Positions 22,869 through 32,864 of a stretch of DNA of 39,643 bases are shown in pieces (the first letter of the stretch is position 1; every line of letters begins with the position of its first letter). A program made the translations under genes and the position numbers. Source of the DNA: Pseudonocardia sp. (lineage in GTDB: Bacteria; Actinomycetota; Actinomycetes; Mycobacteriales; Pseudonocardiaceae). The stretch is from assembly GCA_019244295.1 (NCBI GenBank), contig JAFASX010000079.1:1-39643 (forward strand). Direction: 5' to 3'. The notes below the pieces were generated by a model. The model was given only the letters and a program-made list of their open reading frames with translations, did not search any database and was not told the origin of the DNA.

Positions 22869-23564
22869 GTGAGCGTCTTGGCGCTCGTCCCTGCCGCCGG
22901 TGACGGCGTTCGGCTTGGGGCGGGCGTGCCCAAAGCATTGGTACGGCTTGGTGGCGTGCCGCTGGTGGTTCGTGCGGTTGATGGGTTGTTGGCGTCGGAG
23001 GCTGTCCAAGCTATCGTCGTCGCCGTTCGAGCCGTGGATCTAGCTGTCGTGCGGGAACTGCTTGCCGGCCGGTGCGGCCAGATCGAGGTGATCGTCGGCG
23101 GCGCCGACCGATCTTCCTCGGTGCGCGCTGCTCTGTGGTATGGGCTGCATCGATTTCCGGCTACCCGCACGGTATTGGTGCACGACGCCGCCCGTGCGCT
23201 GACGCCCCCGGGTATGATCGCTTCGCTGGTGGCCGCCGTCGAGGCAGGTTGGTCCGCGGTCGTGCCGGTGCTGCCGCTGGCGGACACCGTCAAGGAGCTA
23301 AATCCAGTCGGTGTCGTGCTCGGCACGGTCGACCGTTCGGTCCTGCGGGCGGTGCAGACCCCGCAAGCGTTCGAGGTGTCGTTGGTGCGGCGGGCCTACG
23401 GGCTGGCTGAGTCCGATCCAGGTGCGTCGGCGGTGACCGACGACGCCGGATTGGTCGAGCGGCTTGGCGAACCGGTGCACACCGTTCCTGGCGACCCGCT
23501 CGCTTTCAAGATCACCACGCCGTGGGATCTGCGAGTGGCCGAGCTTGTGGTGGGCTCCACGTGA
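22869..23564 (+). CDS. ispD: 2-C-methyl-D-erythritol 4-phosphate cytidylyltransferase
   Basis: Third step of the MEP isoprenoid pathway, attaching CMP to methylerythritol phosphate. The 231 residues show the nucleotidyltransferase loop [43 protein letters not shown] and [14 protein letters not shown]. The usual AAGxGxR motif is AAGDGVR here. The GTG start follows carD closely. The stop overlaps the ispF GTG (GTGA). Confidence 0.95.
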   Translation: MSVLALVPAAGDGVRLGAGVPKALVRLGGVPLVVRAVDGLLASEAVQAIVVAVRAVDLAVVRELLAGRCGQIEVIVGGADRSSSVRAALWYGLHRFPATRTVLVHDAARALTPPGMIASLVAAVEAGWSAVVPVLPLADTVKELNPVGVVLGTVDRSVLRAVQTPQAFEVSLVRRAYGLAESDPGASAVTDDAGLVERLGEPVHTVPGDPLAFKITTPWDLRVAELVVGST

Positions 23565-24049
23565 TTCCCCGGGTCGGAGTCGGAGTCGACGTGCACCCGG
23601 TGCGGCCGGGCCGGGGGTGCTGGTTGGTCGGGCTGTTCTGGGACGGTGTGGATGGTTGCCTCGGGCACTCCGACGGCGACGTAGCCGCGCATGCGCTGTG
23701 CGATGCGATGCTGTCCGCCGGCGGGCTCGGTGACCTGGGTGCGGTATTCGGCACCGGGAACCCACAGTGGGCCGGGGCGCACGGCGTCGAGCTGCTTGGC
23801 GAGGTCCGGCGGCGTTTAGCCGCCGCCGGATGGACGCTGGGTAACGCCGCGGTACAGGTAATCGGTAATGCGCCTCGGATCAGCAGCCGCCGTGCTGAGG
23901 CGCAGCAGGTGCTCTCCACGGCGGCTGGTGGGCCGGTATCGGTGTCCGGCACAACCACCGACGGACTTGGTCTGACCGGGCGTGGTGAAGGCGTTGCCGC
24001 GTTGGCCATGGCACTGCTCATGCCCTCGGGCCCGGGCGTCGCTAGCTGA
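23561..24049 (+). CDS. ispF: 2-C-methyl-D-erythritol 2,4-cyclodiphosphate synthase
   Basis: Fifth MEP-pathway step. The 162 residues from GTG 23561 include the metal ligands Asp10 and His12 (VGVDVHPV) and the third-ligand/phosphate region [22 protein letters not shown] and the C-terminal [14 protein letters not shown] are also present. It overlaps ispD by 4 bases, so both pathway enzymes are translationally coupled. An in-frame ATG at 23522 lies inside ispD and is unlikely. Confidence 0.95.
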   Translation: MIPRVGVGVDVHPVRPGRGCWLVGLFWDGVDGCLGHSDGDVAAHALCDAMLSAGGLGDLGAVFGTGNPQWAGAHGVELLGEVRRRLAAAGWTLGNAAVQVIGNAPRISSRRAEAQQVLSTAAGGPVSVSGTTTDGLGLTGRGEGVAALAMALLMPSGPGVAS

Positions 24050-24113
24050 GTCGATCGCCGTGTCACGGGTGCCGGTCCCGCTCTGGTCGGCTCGGGTCCG
24101 TATCATCTGGCTG

Positions 24114-25517
24114 GTGGGTCTGCGCCTCTATGACACCGCCACCAGAAGCCAGCGGGAGTTCGTCCCGCTGCGACCCAGGGCCGCGTCGATTTACGTCTGT
24201 GGGGCCACCGTGCAGGGCCTGCCGCACATCGGTCACGTGCGAAGCGGACTCAACTACGACGTGTTGCGACGCTGGTTGACCCTCGGCGGGTTGGACGTCG
24301 CGCTGGTGCGCAACGTCACCGACATCGATGACAAGATCCTTACCAAGGCGGCCGACGCCGGCCGGCCGTGGTGGGAGTGGGCCGCCACCCATGAGCGGGC
24401 CTTCGACGCCGCCTACGCCGCGCTGGGCTGCCTGCCGCCGTCTATCGGCCCGCGCGCCACCGGCCACGTGCCGCAGATGATCGAGCTGATGCGACGGCTG
24501 ATCGACGCCGGCCATGCCTACGCCGCCAATGGTGACGTGTACTTCGCGGTGCGTTCCTATCCCGACTACGGCGCCCTTTCCGGGCAGCGTCTTGAGGAGA
24601 TGCAGCAGGGCGAGGCCTGGAGCACCGGTGGCAAGCGGGACACCAGCGACTTCACGCTCTGGAAGTCCGCCAAGCCCGGTGAGCCGAGCTGGCCAACTCC
24701 GTGGGGACCTGGGCGCCCGGGCTGGCATCTGGAGTGCTCAGCGATGGCGACGGCCTATCTCGGGCCGGAGTTTGATGTTCACGGCGGCGGGCTCGACCTG
24801 GTGTTTCCGCATCACGAGAACGAACGAGCGCAATCCAGGGCGGCTGGCGATGGCTTCGCCCGGTATTGGACGCACAACGCCTGGGTCACCCTGGGTGGGG
24901 ACAAGATGTCCAAGTCGCTGGGTAACACGTTGTCTATTGACGTGATGCTGCGCCAAGTGCGCGGCGCGGAGCTGCGTTACTACCTGGTGGCGCCGCATTA
25001 TCGATCGACGATCGAATACTCCGACGCGGCGCTGTCCGAAGCGGTGGCGGCCTACCGGCGGATCGAGTCGTTTCTGCACCGGGTGCGGGAACGAGTTGGC
25101 GAGCCCCGCCTGGCTGACGGGGTGCTCTGCGCCGAGTTCACTGCGGCGATGAACGACGACCTGGGTACGCCTGGCGCGGTGGCCGCGATCCATAGCTGCG
25201 TCCGGGAAGGCAACATCGCGCTGGACGCCGGTGACCGGTCCGCGGCGTCCGGAGCCGCCGCGTCCGTGCGGGCGATGACTGACGTGCTCGGGCTTGACCC
25301 ACTCGGCTCGCGGTGGCGCGCTGCGGGCTCATCGGGGGAGGACAGCGTTACCAGAGCGCTTTCCTCGCTGGTCAATGACTTGATCGCGGAACGGGCCGAG
25401 GCACGGGCCCGCCGTGACTTCGCCACCGCGGATGCCGTGCGGGCTCGCTTGCTCGCGGCGGGAATCCTGGTCGAGGATACTCGCGACGGCGCGACCTGGA
25501 CCTTTAAGGACGCCTGA
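24114..25517 (+). CDS. cysS: Cysteinyl-tRNA synthetase
   Basis: Class I synthetase charging tRNA-Cys. From GTG 24114 the 467 residues start [19 protein letters not shown], matching family N-termini. Zinc ligand Cys29 (YVCGATVQ), HIGH at 38-41, the HLECSAM and HHENE zinc-site blocks and KMSKS at about 264-268 are all present. The Cys29, HLEC and HHENE zinc pattern is that of CysS; I did not test against the mycothiol ligase MshC, which shares this fold. Its TGA overlaps the rlmB ATG. Confidence 0.94.
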   Translation: MGLRLYDTATRSQREFVPLRPRAASIYVCGATVQGLPHIGHVRSGLNYDVLRRWLTLGGLDVALVRNVTDIDDKILTKAADAGRPWWEWAATHERAFDAAYAALGCLPPSIGPRATGHVPQMIELMRRLIDAGHAYAANGDVYFAVRSYPDYGALSGQRLEEMQQGEAWSTGGKRDTSDFTLWKSAKPGEPSWPTPWGPGRPGWHLECSAMATAYLGPEFDVHGGGLDLVFPHHENERAQSRAAGDGFARYWTHNAWVTLGGDKMSKSLGNTLSIDVMLRQVRGAELRYYLVAPHYRSTIEYSDAALSEAVAAYRRIESFLHRVRERVGEPRLADGVLCAEFTAAMNDDLGTPGAVAAIHSCVREGNIALDAGDRSAASGAAASVRAMTDVLGLDPLGSRWRAAGSSGEDSVTRALSSLVNDLIAERAEARARRDFATADAVRARLLAAGILVEDTRDGATWTFKDA

Positions 25518-26527
25518 TGGCTGGCAACTCGCGTCGGCGGGGCGCGGTGCGCAAGAAAGGTACGAAGAAGGGGCCGGTGGTTGGCTCCGGCGGACAGCGG
25601 CGCCGCGCGCTGCGCGGCAAGGGTCCTACACCGCCGGCCGAGATGCGTCCGGGACACCCGGCGCAGCGCCGGGCCGCGGCGGCGGAAGCGGCCGCCCGCA
25701 AAGCCGCGAAAGCGCCCGCTGGCCGCCGCCCCCCGAGCGGCGACGGCGACGGTCCGGAGACTGTGTTCGGCCGTAACCCGGTAGTGGAGTGCCTGCGGGC
25801 TCGGGTGCCGGCGACCACACTGTATGTCGCCCAGGCCACCAACGCCGACGAGCGGATCGCCGAGGCCGTTCGGCTCGCCGCCGACGCGGGCATCGCGATC
25901 CTCGAGGTGCCCAAGCACGACCTGGACCGGATGGCCAGCGGGGCGCTGCACCAGGGCATCGGGCTCACTGTGCCGCCCTTCTCCTACGCGCATCCGGACG
26001 ATTTGCTTGAGCTCGCCCGGGAGTCTGACCGACCGGCTTTGATCATCGCGTTGGACGGGGTCACCGACCCGCGCAACCTGGGGGCGGTAGTGCGTTCGGC
26101 GGCTGCGTTCGGCGCCCACGGGGTGCTGGTGCCGGTGCGGCGCGCGGCCGGGATGACGGCGGTGGCGTGGCGCACCTCGGCCGGCACGGCTGCCCAGCTG
26201 CCCGTGGCTAGGGTGACAAATCTCACTCGCGCCCTGCGTGACTACGCGACCGCGGGGCTCATGCTCGCCGGGCTTGAGGTTGACGGAAAGGTCTCGATCG
26301 ACGATTTCGAGCTGGCCGGCGGCCCGTTGGCGATTGTGGTCGGGTCGGAAGGCCGGGGGCTGTCCCGCCTGGTGCGCGAAACCTGTGACGTGACGGTGTC
26401 GATCCCGATGGCCGGGCCGGCGGAGTCACTGAACGCCTCGGTGGCGGCGGGGGTGCTACTGGCCGAGGTGGCCCGCCGTCGGCGGGCCCCAGCTGGCGCA
26501 TCTGGACAAACCAGATTATGTCGATGA
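25517..26527 (+). CDS. rlmB: SPOUT (TrmH/RlmB-type) rRNA 2'-O-methyltransferase
   Basis: Probably methylates a ribose of 23S rRNA. The 336 residues have a long basic, disordered N-terminus (about 1-75, rich in Arg, Lys, Ala and Pro), a substrate-binding domain starting [14 protein letters not shown], and a knotted SPOUT domain. Its motifs are [33 protein letters not shown] and [20 protein letters not shown]. The start overlaps the cysS stop, as in many actinobacteria. RlmB is the standard call for the cysS neighbour; the exact target nucleotide cannot be read from sequence. Confidence 0.9.
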   Translation: MAGNSRRRGAVRKKGTKKGPVVGSGGQRRRALRGKGPTPPAEMRPGHPAQRRAAAAEAAARKAAKAPAGRRPPSGDGDGPETVFGRNPVVECLRARVPATTLYVAQATNADERIAEAVRLAADAGIAILEVPKHDLDRMASGALHQGIGLTVPPFSYAHPDDLLELARESDRPALIIALDGVTDPRNLGAVVRSAAAFGAHGVLVPVRRAAGMTAVAWRTSAGTAAQLPVARVTNLTRALRDYATAGLMLAGLEVDGKVSIDDFELAGGPLAIVVGSEGRGLSRLVRETCDVTVSIPMAGPAESLNASVAAGVLLAEVARRRRAPAGASGQTRLCR

Positions 26528-26662
26528 CGGTGAGGTGACCGGGGTTTTCAGGTGCGTGACCCGTTCCGTGCCGAGATTGACTTGACTGGGCTGCGGTAGT
26601 TCGCCGCGATAGTCTATCACTTCCGGCTACCGCTACGTGTGCTGAACCGTTACGGTCAGGGG

Positions 26663-27766
26663 ATGACCCGTAGCTCGCGTGTGCGCCGACCGGCGACGCT
26701 GGCCTCGCTTGCAGCTGAGCTTGGGGTTTCCCGCACCACAGTGTCGAACGCCTACAACCGGCCCGACCAGCTCTCCGTGCAGCTGCGTACCCGGGTGCTG
26801 GAGGCCGCGCGGCGGCTGGGTTATCCCGGGCCCGACCCGGTAGCCCGCTCGTTGCGGACTCGGCGGGCGCGTGCGGTGGGCCTGTTGCTGACCGAGGAGC
26901 TGTCTTTCGCGTTCCGTGATCCCGCTGCCCTGGGTTTCTTGGAAGGGCTTGCCCAAGCATGTGAGAGCGCGGGCCAGGGTCTATTGCTGATCCCGGCCAG
27001 CGCGCGGCACGCGGACATGGCCGCTGTGCATCAAGCCAGCGTGGACGGTTTCGTGGTCTACTCCGTGCCGGAGGGCGACCCGCATTTCGCCGCCGTACTC
27101 CAGCGGCCGTTGCCTACGGTAGTGGCCGACCAGCCGATGAACACCCCGGGAGTAGACCGGGTTGGGGTGGACGACCGGGGTGGGATGCGCGCGTTGGCTG
27201 ACCACCTCCTAGCGCTTGGCCACCGGCGGATCGGGGTCGTCTGTATGCGGCTGCGCAACAGTCGATTCGATGGCCTCGTCGATATCGAACGCCAGCACGG
27301 AGCGGTTTTCGCGGTGCAGCGCGAACGCCTGGCAGGTCTGCGCGATGGGTTGGCCGAGGCCGGTGTTGACTGGGCTGACGTGCCAGTGATGGAACGGTTC
27401 GAGCACACCGAGGAGGCTGGAGCGTCGGCGGCTGGTGAGCTGTTGTCCCACCACCCTGAGTTGACCGCGGTGGTGTGTACGTCGGATGTCTTGGCGCTCG
27501 GTGCGCTGCGCTTGGCCGCCGAGCGCGGTTGGGCGGTGCCGGGTGACCTCACAGTCACCGGTTTCGACGGCATACCTGAGGCGATCCGGGCCGGTCTCAC
27601 CACGATTCGCCAGCCGGTTCGGGCGAAAGGTCGCACGGCCGGCGAGCTGTTGTTGGATCGGGGTGAGCGCACCGAGCCTCGCTCGGTGGAGCTACCGACC
27701 GAGCTGGTCACGGGCAGCACAAGCGGACCCGCCCGGAGCGCCGACCGATGGTTCTCCGGGCTTTAG
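26663..27766 (+). CDS. LacI family transcriptional regulator
   Basis: A 367-residue regulator. The N-terminal helix-turn-helix and hinge helix are clear (ATLASLAAELGVSRTTVSNA, then RVLEAARRLGYPGPDPVARSL). The rest is a periplasmic-binding-protein-like sensor domain ending in the LTVTGFDGIPEA and LTTIRQPV blocks. The effector is unknown. It is convergent with otsA, stop to stop with a 12-bp gap, so a direct link to trehalose synthesis is not implied. ATG 26663 is preferred over the start at 26639 because it places the helix-turn-helix at the usual distance. Confidence 0.9.
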   Translation: MTRSSRVRRPATLASLAAELGVSRTTVSNAYNRPDQLSVQLRTRVLEAARRLGYPGPDPVARSLRTRRARAVGLLLTEELSFAFRDPAALGFLEGLAQACESAGQGLLLIPASARHADMAAVHQASVDGFVVYSVPEGDPHFAAVLQRPLPTVVADQPMNTPGVDRVGVDDRGGMRALADHLLALGHRRIGVVCMRLRNSRFDGLVDIERQHGAVFAVQRERLAGLRDGLAEAGVDWADVPVMERFEHTEEAGASAAGELLSHHPELTAVVCTSDVLALGALRLAAERGWAVPGDLTVTGFDGIPEAIRAGLTTIRQPVRAKGRTAGELLLDRGERTEPRSVELPTELVTGSTSGPARSADRWFSGL

Positions 27767-27778
27767 CTACCGGTGGCT

Positions 27779-29251
27779 TCACTCGATCGGATCATTTATC
27801 TCAGGGGACGAGTTCGAAGTGGCCTCGAGTAGGGCGTCCGGCGCGACTGATGAGTCCAGGTCGGAAAGAAACGACCTTGCCCACCGGTCTACGTCATGGC
27901 TGAGCACCTGCCGGCGCAATGCCCGCATCCGCCGCCGGCCTTCCTCACTGGGCACGGTGAGTGCTTCGTACAAGGTGTTACGCAGTCCGTCCAGATCATG
28001 GGGATTGACCAGGAACGCCTGATTCAGCTCGATCGCGGCGCCAGCGAACTCGGAAAGCACCAGCGCTCCGGAAAGGTTGTACTTACATGCCACGTATTCC
28101 TTAGCTACTAGGTTCATCCCGTCGCGCAATGGCGTGACTAACATCACGTCCGCGGCCACGAAGAACGCGATCAACTCGTCGCGAGGCAACGACTGATGCA
28201 AGTAATGGACCGGTGGGTAACCCACCCTGGCGAATTCGCCGTTGATCCGACCGACAGTCTGCTCGATCTCCGCTCGCAATTTCTTGTAGTGCTCAATTCG
28301 TTCCCGGCTCGGGGTGGCTAGCTGGACCATCACGGTGTCGTTCGGATCGATCCGCCGCTCGGCAAGCAGCTCGTGGAACGCGATCAACCTCTGGTTAATG
28401 CCCTTGGTGTAGTCGAGCCGATCGACCCCGAGCACGATACGTTTCGGATTGCCCAGCTCAGCGCGGATCTTGGCCGCCCGTTCCCGGACCGCGGCTGAAC
28501 GAGCTAACCGGTCCAACGTACCAGAGTCGATAGAGATCGGAAATGCACCTACCTTCACCACCCGGTCCTGGTAGACGATCGCGCTGTGTGCCCTGGGACC
28601 GTTGATCTTTCCGTGAGCCAGCCGGTTGGCCAGCCAGCGAAAGTTGCGTACCCCGCCCGCGGTGTGGAAGCCGACCAAGTCGGCCCCGAGCAGCCCTTCC
28701 ACGATTTGAGTCCGCCACGGGAGCTGGACAAACAGCTCGGTGGGGGGAAATGGGATATGCAAGAAGAAACCAATCCGCAGGTCTGGTCGCAGGCGGCGCA
28801 ATGCGGCTGGCACCAGCTGCAGCTGATAGTCCTGCACCCATACAGTGGCCCCCCGCGCGGCAACGTTCGCGGCGGCCCGGGCGAACCGATCGTTGATTCG
28901 CGCGTAGGTGTTCCACCAGTTCCGGTCGAAAATCGGCCGCACGACCGCGTCGTGATACAGCGGCCAGAGCGTTGCATTGGAGAACCCTTCGTAGTAGTCG
29001 GCGACCTCGGCGCCCGACAAACACACCGGGTAGAGCAGCAGCCCGTCTCGCTCGAGCGGCTCCACTTCGGCGTCCGCCACTCCCGGCCAGCCCACCCAGG
29101 CGCCGTCCCTGGCGCGCAACATGGGCTCGAGAGCGGTCACCAACCCGCCGGGGCTTCGTTTCCAGGCGCGGGTGCCGTCCTCGGCGAATGCTAGGTCGAA
29201 CGGTAGCCGATTGGCCACTACGATGAATTCAGATACGCCGGAATGGTCCAT
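27779..29251 (-). CDS. otsA: Trehalose-6-phosphate synthase
   Basis: Transfers glucose from a nucleotide sugar to glucose-6-phosphate. From ATG 29251 the 490 residues read [76 protein letters not shown] and [16 protein letters not shown], all GT20 hallmarks and close to mycobacterial OtsA. The in-frame extension to 29467 adds 72 Ala/Pro-rich residues absent from relatives and is rejected. Trehalose protects against osmotic and desiccation stress and feeds glycolipid synthesis in mycolate producers. Confidence 0.94.
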   Translation of the reverse strand: MDHSGVSEFIVVANRLPFDLAFAEDGTRAWKRSPGGLVTALEPMLRARDGAWVGWPGVADAEVEPLERDGLLLYPVCLSGAEVADYYEGFSNATLWPLYHDAVVRPIFDRNWWNTYARINDRFARAAANVAARGATVWVQDYQLQLVPAALRRLRPDLRIGFFLHIPFPPTELFVQLPWRTQIVEGLLGADLVGFHTAGGVRNFRWLANRLAHGKINGPRAHSAIVYQDRVVKVGAFPISIDSGTLDRLARSAAVRERAAKIRAELGNPKRIVLGVDRLDYTKGINQRLIAFHELLAERRIDPNDTVMVQLATPSRERIEHYKKLRAEIEQTVGRINGEFARVGYPPVHYLHQSLPRDELIAFFVAADVMLVTPLRDGMNLVAKEYVACKYNLSGALVLSEFAGAAIELNQAFLVNPHDLDGLRNTLYEALTVPSEEGRRRMRALRRQVLSHDVDRWARSFLSDLDSSVAPDALLEATSNSSPEINDPIE

Positions 29252-29664
29252 ATCCGCCGAGGCTACTGGCCCTGGCCGTCTGCCGCTGGCGAGCCGGCTG
29301 TGCTTGGTGGGGCGTCGTCGAGCGGTCTGTCCCGGCAACAGCGGCGTGATCCCGGCCAGCCCAGCAGCCGCTGCGGTCGGCGGGAACCGGACTGGTGCGT
29401 AGCCTGCGAGGGCGAACAGGCCAGCGGTCATCCCAGCCGTGACCAGCCTTGGTGGCGTCAGGCCCATTCCGGACCAATTACGGCAAACATGCTCGCCGTT
29501 CTCGTTGAGCGGGTTCCCTCTGAATGGTGCGGTCTAGTGCCGGCGGCAGTTGGCGCGAGCGACGGCCGCCCCGTCGGCGCGAACGAGGCCATTGCCTGCC
29601 GGGGCGGGAGGCGGTGTCGCCTCGAGCCCTGTCATTATGGATCCTGTCGTTTCGTGCGGCGGGT
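29252..29664. other. otsA upstream region
   Basis: This 413-bp stretch lies between the otsA start and the tRNA-Thr gene. It contains the in-frame but non-conserved 5' extension of otsA (to 29467) and presumably the otsA and tRNA promoters. I see no supported gene. Confidence 0.4.
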
Positions 29665-29736
29665 GCCGGTGTAGCTCAGTGGCAGAGCAACCGCCTTGTA
29701 AGCGGTAGGTCGTCGGTTCGACCCCGACCACCGGCT
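29665..29736 (+). tRNA. tRNA-Thr (anticodon TGT)
   Basis: A 72-nt cloverleaf. The acceptor stem GCCGGTG (29665-29671) pairs with CACCGGC (29729-29735), with discriminator T29736. The D-arm TAGCTCAGTGGCAGAGCA is canonical. The anticodon stem ACCGC/GCGGT closes loop CTTGTAA, with anticodon TGT at 29697-29699. The T-arm contains GGTTCGACCCC. CCA is not encoded. Mobile-element debris begins shortly downstream, so the 3' end may have served as an attachment site. Confidence 0.96.
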
Positions 29737-29746
29737 CAAACAGGCT

Positions 29747-29768
29747 TTAACCTGCGGAAACAGGTTAG
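29747..29768 (+). terminator. Weak hairpin after tRNA-Thr
   Basis: TAACCTG (29748-29754) pairs with CAGGTTA (29761-29767) around CGGAAA, 11 bases after the tRNA. No T-run follows. It may end or process the tRNA transcript. Confidence 0.4.
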
Positions 29769-29846
29769 AGGTCAAATAGGTGGGTCATGGCACAGCGGTC
29801 CAACACCTAAGCAACTTTGCGTGATCGTTAGGTAGCTTGCCTGTTC

Positions 29847-30041
29847 ATAGCCCCTCGTCAGTCGGCCGCGTCCAGCACATCCCCGGCGCCCGACGACCTG
29901 TCCGGCCCAACCGACGCAAGCCTGACAGGGCAATTACGTCGGGACGCGCCGTTCACTGGCAGGATGTTCGATGCGTTGCGTGACACCAGAGCCGAGGGCC
30001 TCACGGGCCTGACGAGCCACTCTGGAGAGCCCTATACGTGA
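29847..30041 (+). other. Coding-like open frame without a start codon
   Basis: An open frame of 64 codons ending at TGA 30039-30041 has ordinary high-GC coding composition and reads ...GQLRRDAPFTGRMFDALRD... near its middle. A TAG lies just upstream, no normal start codon precedes the frame, and I recognise no family. It may be the 3' end of a gene truncated when mobile DNA arrived downstream of the tRNA. Confidence 0.3.
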
Positions 30042-30043
30042 AG

Positions 30044-30560
30044 TCATCCCGCACTTTGATCTTGCATGCCGCCAAAGTTAAGCAGGGGGACGTTGTAGAG
30101 CGTTGGCTCGCGGGTTCGGTGCATGACGGGGCTGGTGATCTCGATGACAAGCATCTTGGTGAGGAACTGGACCTTGGCGCCGAGCAGATGGTTCCGCTTC
30201 TCGGACACCAGCACGTCGATAACCTGGCCGTACTGGTCGATCGCCCGGTACAACCACACCCATCGCCCAGCGACTGTGACATACGTTTCGCCCACGAACC
30301 AGCGATCCCCCGGACGTGCCGACAGGGTCGCGCCGCGTCGATAAACAGCGGGGTGAACCGCTGTACCCAGCGCTAGACGGTCACGTGGTCGACCCGCACT
30401 CCACGCTCGACCAGCAGCTCTTCGACATCGCGATAAGAGAGCCATACCGAAGGTACCAGCGCACAGCCAGCACGATCACCTCCCGGGGCAACCGGAAGCC
30501 GGTGCCCGCCGATGGTGGCGGGAGGACCGGACGAACACGGCGGATGCGGCGCATGAGTTG
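30044..30560 (-). pseudogene. IS6-family transposase, degenerate copy 1
   Basis: Reading the minus strand from ATG near 30555, FRLPREVIVLAVRWYLRYG shifts frame to LSYRDVEELLVERGVRVDHVTV. It then hits TAG where Tyr is expected, continues RWVQRFTPLFIDAARP, shifts again into GDRWFVGETYVTVAGRW (DDE-domain start) and reads LYRAIDQYGQVIDVLVSEKR. At that point homology stops and the rest of the catalytic domain is replaced by unrelated sequence. At least two frameshifts, one stop and a 3' truncation make it inactive. IS6 family is inferred from GDRW, YLYRAIDQ and VIDVLVSEKR-type motifs. A second broken copy lies at the right edge of the window in the opposite orientation. Confidence 0.85.
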
Positions 30561-30701
30561 AGCATGCCCGAACGACGTCTTCCCTCTGTGCAACAGTCCC
30601 GGCCCAAGCGTGCACGCGAGTAGGCCGACGGACTTAGCCACGTGCGCGCTGCCGGAGGCGGCGCCTTGATCCTGTAAGGCGAATTCGGCAACAAAGTGGG
30701 A

Positions 30702-31403
30702 TCACTCACAAGCGAAATGGGCGAAGCGCAAAGCGTCGGCGAGGGCGGTCATGTGGGTGGTGATCGCCTCGGCTCCGGTGTCGGTGAGCCGTTGGGTTTT
30801 GTGGGTGTGGTTGGCGTAGCCGATGACGGCTATGCCGGTTGCGTGGGCTGCTTGGACGTCGGTGATGGAGTCGCCGACGAGGACACATCGGGTGGGATCG
30901 GCGTTCATGGCTTGGATGGCTTGGATGACCAGGTGCGGGTGTGGTTTGAGCCGCGCGATATTGGCTGGGGTGCGGGCGGAGATGTAGGCGATCTCGTTGG
31001 TGAGGCCGTGGGTGGTGAGGTAGGCGCGGATGGCGTCCTCGGAGTTGTTGCTGACGATGGCCACCGGTCGGCCGGTGTGCTGGCAGGCGTGGATGGTCTC
31101 GGCAGCACCAGGTGTGGGGGTGGCGGAGGCTATGGCGGCGAGTTCTTCGGCACGGAATGCGGTCTCGATGTCAGCACCGAGCTCGGGTGTGTGCGTAATC
31201 GTGTAGCGAAGAACGTCGAAGGGATCATCGGTTTCGGCGATCTCGGCTGGTGGGGCGATGCCGGCACCGAGAAGGATCGTGGTGAGGTGACAGGCGACGG
31301 TGGGGGCGGGGATGCCGGCGAAAACTGAACAGATGGGGCCGTCGAAGTCGAGCAAGACGTATCGGTTTCGGGTGATGAGTTCGCCGAGCGCACTGGAGGT
31401 CAT
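30702..31403 (-). CDS. HAD-superfamily phosphatase-like hydrolase
   Basis: A 233-residue HAD hydrolase from ATG 31403. Motif I is YVLLDFDGPI, with the second motif-I Asp of the usual DxD in place. A helical cap follows, then motif II IVSNNS, motif III Lys in LKPHP and motif IV VGDSITDVQAA. This is the phosphoglycolate phosphatase-like group. The substrate is unknown. The ATG overlaps the GntR stop by 4 bases, so the two are one transcriptional unit. A phosphatase paired with a GntR regulator beside pra may belong to AICE regulation (pSAM2 has a Nudix gene nearby), but this is inference. Confidence 0.85.
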   Translation of the reverse strand: MTSSALGELITRNRYVLLDFDGPICSVFAGIPAPTVACHLTTILLGAGIAPPAEIAETDDPFDVLRYTITHTPELGADIETAFRAEELAAIASATPTPGAAETIHACQHTGRPVAIVSNNSEDAIRAYLTTHGLTNEIAYISARTPANIARLKPHPHLVIQAIQAMNADPTRCVLVGDSITDVQAAHATGIAVIGYANHTHKTQRLTDTGAEAITTHMTALADALRFAHFACE

Positions 31404-32098
31404 GTGGCGAACTCGCGGCCGACAGTGGTCCACATACTGTCAAACCACAACCGGGCTTGGTTGAGGTACTGGGTTCCGGTGGACTCGGGGTCTTCGTTGG
31501 CGGCGTGATGGAAGAGCACGGCGTCTTTGCCCATGAGGTCGTAGATGGCTTGGGGGCCGGTCGTGAACTGGATAATGTGCTCACGGACGGGGTAGAAGCC
31601 GTAGAAGATCTCTTCGTTGTTGATGATGTAGAGCTTGAACATGGGTGCGGAGCGGTGGACCCGGACCTCAACAGAGGCTTCTTTGATGAGGTTGAAGCTG
31701 GCCAGTTCCTCCAGCGAATCTCGGATCGATTCGGTGTGTCGGCGCATGATGTGGGTGGCGCGTTCGCGGAACTCCGGGCTGTCGGTGAGGTCTTCGACCT
31801 TGCAAGGCAGTGCCAGGGGTTCGCGGGTGTCGGGCAGTAGGAGGCGGATGCTGATGGACTCTGGTGTCAGCCTGCCGACTCGGATCTTGTCCAGTGGCTC
31901 TTGGAGCACGCCGTGCAGGATTTCACCGGAGAAGCCGGCGAAGTCGATGGTGACGCGTTCGCTGTCGAAGGCGCGTTCGATGTGCGGGCGCAGTCCGATG
32001 GGGCGCTCGGTGCGTTCGCGGACGTAGACGCCGCTGCCTTGCCGGGATTGGACAAGGCCTTCGTCCTTGAGCACGCGGAGAGCTTGCTGGACGGTCAT
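31400..32098 (-). pseudogene. GntR-family regulator, N-terminally truncated (KorSA-like)
   Basis: The frame reads FKPGEKIPSGTELAKQYGVA then MTVQQALRVLKDEGLVQSRQ, a GntR winged helix, followed by a large effector/UTRA-like domain (about residues 40-232). The region before FKPGEK, normally a further 20 or so residues with the first helix, is missing. Upstream the frame reads unrelated residues to a TGA and has no start codon. The only ATG (32098) falls inside the recognition region, so translation from there would lack much of the DNA-binding domain. The truncation point, near 32175-32185, also coincides with the 5' loss of a plus-strand gene. KorSA-type GntR proteins are known repressors of pra in AICEs. 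Confidence 0.75.
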
Positions 32099-32166
32099 CC
32101 GGGCGACGCCGTACTGCTTGGCCAGTTCGGTGCCTGAGGGGATCTTCTCGCCAGGCTTGAAGACCT

Positions 32167-32581
32167 TTGTCAGGAAGCAGCGAGCTCGGTTCCCGGGTCC
32201 AGCACAACGAGGTGCTCCCCAAAGGCGCGCTCGTGATGAGCGTCGAACTGATCATGAAGTTTCAGAGCGTCGAGGATAGGGCTCGAGGCAAGGCCGTCAG
32301 GCGGCCGAACGGAAGACCGATGCGGTCGGCACAGTGAAAATCGCTGCGCAGTATCAGCCGATGCCACCCGAGGCCATCCCGGGCGCAGACCTACGGCCGG
32401 TCATCTTTGAGGGCCTGACCGTCACGCCCTGGTTGGACGACAAGGCCTGCCGCCCGGCTCAGCTGGCGACAAGCACCGGTGCCGCGCTCGGCTCTGCTAC
32501 AGCCTCCGAGCCAAGAACATGAACCCGGCCCTGATCAAGAACCCGACCAGGGGCGCCGCCGCAGAGAAGCCGGCAGCCTGA
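32167..32581 (+). pseudogene. pra-like AICE activator gene, broken by truncation and frameshifts
   Basis: Three consecutive frames together resemble Pra, the replication/integration/excision activator of actinomycete integrative conjugative elements. Frame 1 (to TGA 32335-32337) reads VLPKGALVMSVELIMKFQSV. Frame 2 from GTG 32334 reads VKIAAQYQPMPPEAIPGADL, then a RPVIFEGLTVTPWL block, the characteristic Pra core. Frame 3 reads LCYSLRAKNMNPALIKNPTRG to TGA 32579-32581, the typical Pra tail. The 5' end has no good start (TTG 32167 just after a stop) and a central segment appears missing. I recognise it from remembered Pra sequences; a search would settle it. Confidence 0.65.
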
Positions 32582-32582
32582 C

Positions 32583-32864
32583 ATGGACCGGGAGTCAGGG
32601 CGAGTGCAGCGCCTGCTCACTCAGATCCAACTGCTGCAACGCCTGATGGTGCAGGCCTCAACAGAAGGCGACCAGGCAGAACTCAACCGGCTGGCTGACC
32701 TCATGGTTAGCCACACAGTCATGACCACCCGCCTATCACTGCGGTTCGCCCGCGAACTCGTACGCGGATGGATGACGCACCTACCCAACTCCCCCCACCG
32801 AAAAGGACAGCGACGAACCGGATCACGCGCATACGAAAAAGGCGACCACGACGATGCAGAGTAG
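32583..32864 (+). CDS. Small helical hypothetical protein (AICE-linked)
   Basis: A 93-residue protein whose ATG lies one base after the pra-like stop, so it looks co-transcribed with it. Residues 1-62 (GRVQRLLTQIQLLQRLMVQA and onward) are predicted strongly helical, with heptad-like Leu/Ile spacing compatible with a coiled coil. The C-terminal third is basic then acidic (KGQRRTGSRAYEKGDHDDAE). No family is recognised. It may be an accessory gene of the mobile element. Confidence 0.55.
   Translation: MDRESGRVQRLLTQIQLLQRLMVQASTEGDQAELNRLADLMVSHTVMTTRLSLRFARELVRGWMTHLPNSPHRKGQRRTGSRAYEKGDHDDAE

Noticed and set aside
26582..26615. TTGACT...TAGTCT as a lacI-type gene promoter
   Set aside because: The 22-base spacer is longer than functional sigma-70 promoters normally allow; left unassigned.
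29252..29467. 72-residue in-frame N-terminal extension of OtsA
   Set aside because: It is Ala/Pro/Arg-rich, absent from remembered OtsA proteins, and FIVVANRLP is correctly placed from ATG 29251.
30696..31328. Gly/Val/Asp-rich plus-strand frame opposite the HAD gene
   Set aside because: Low-complexity shadow; the minus strand has complete HAD motifs.
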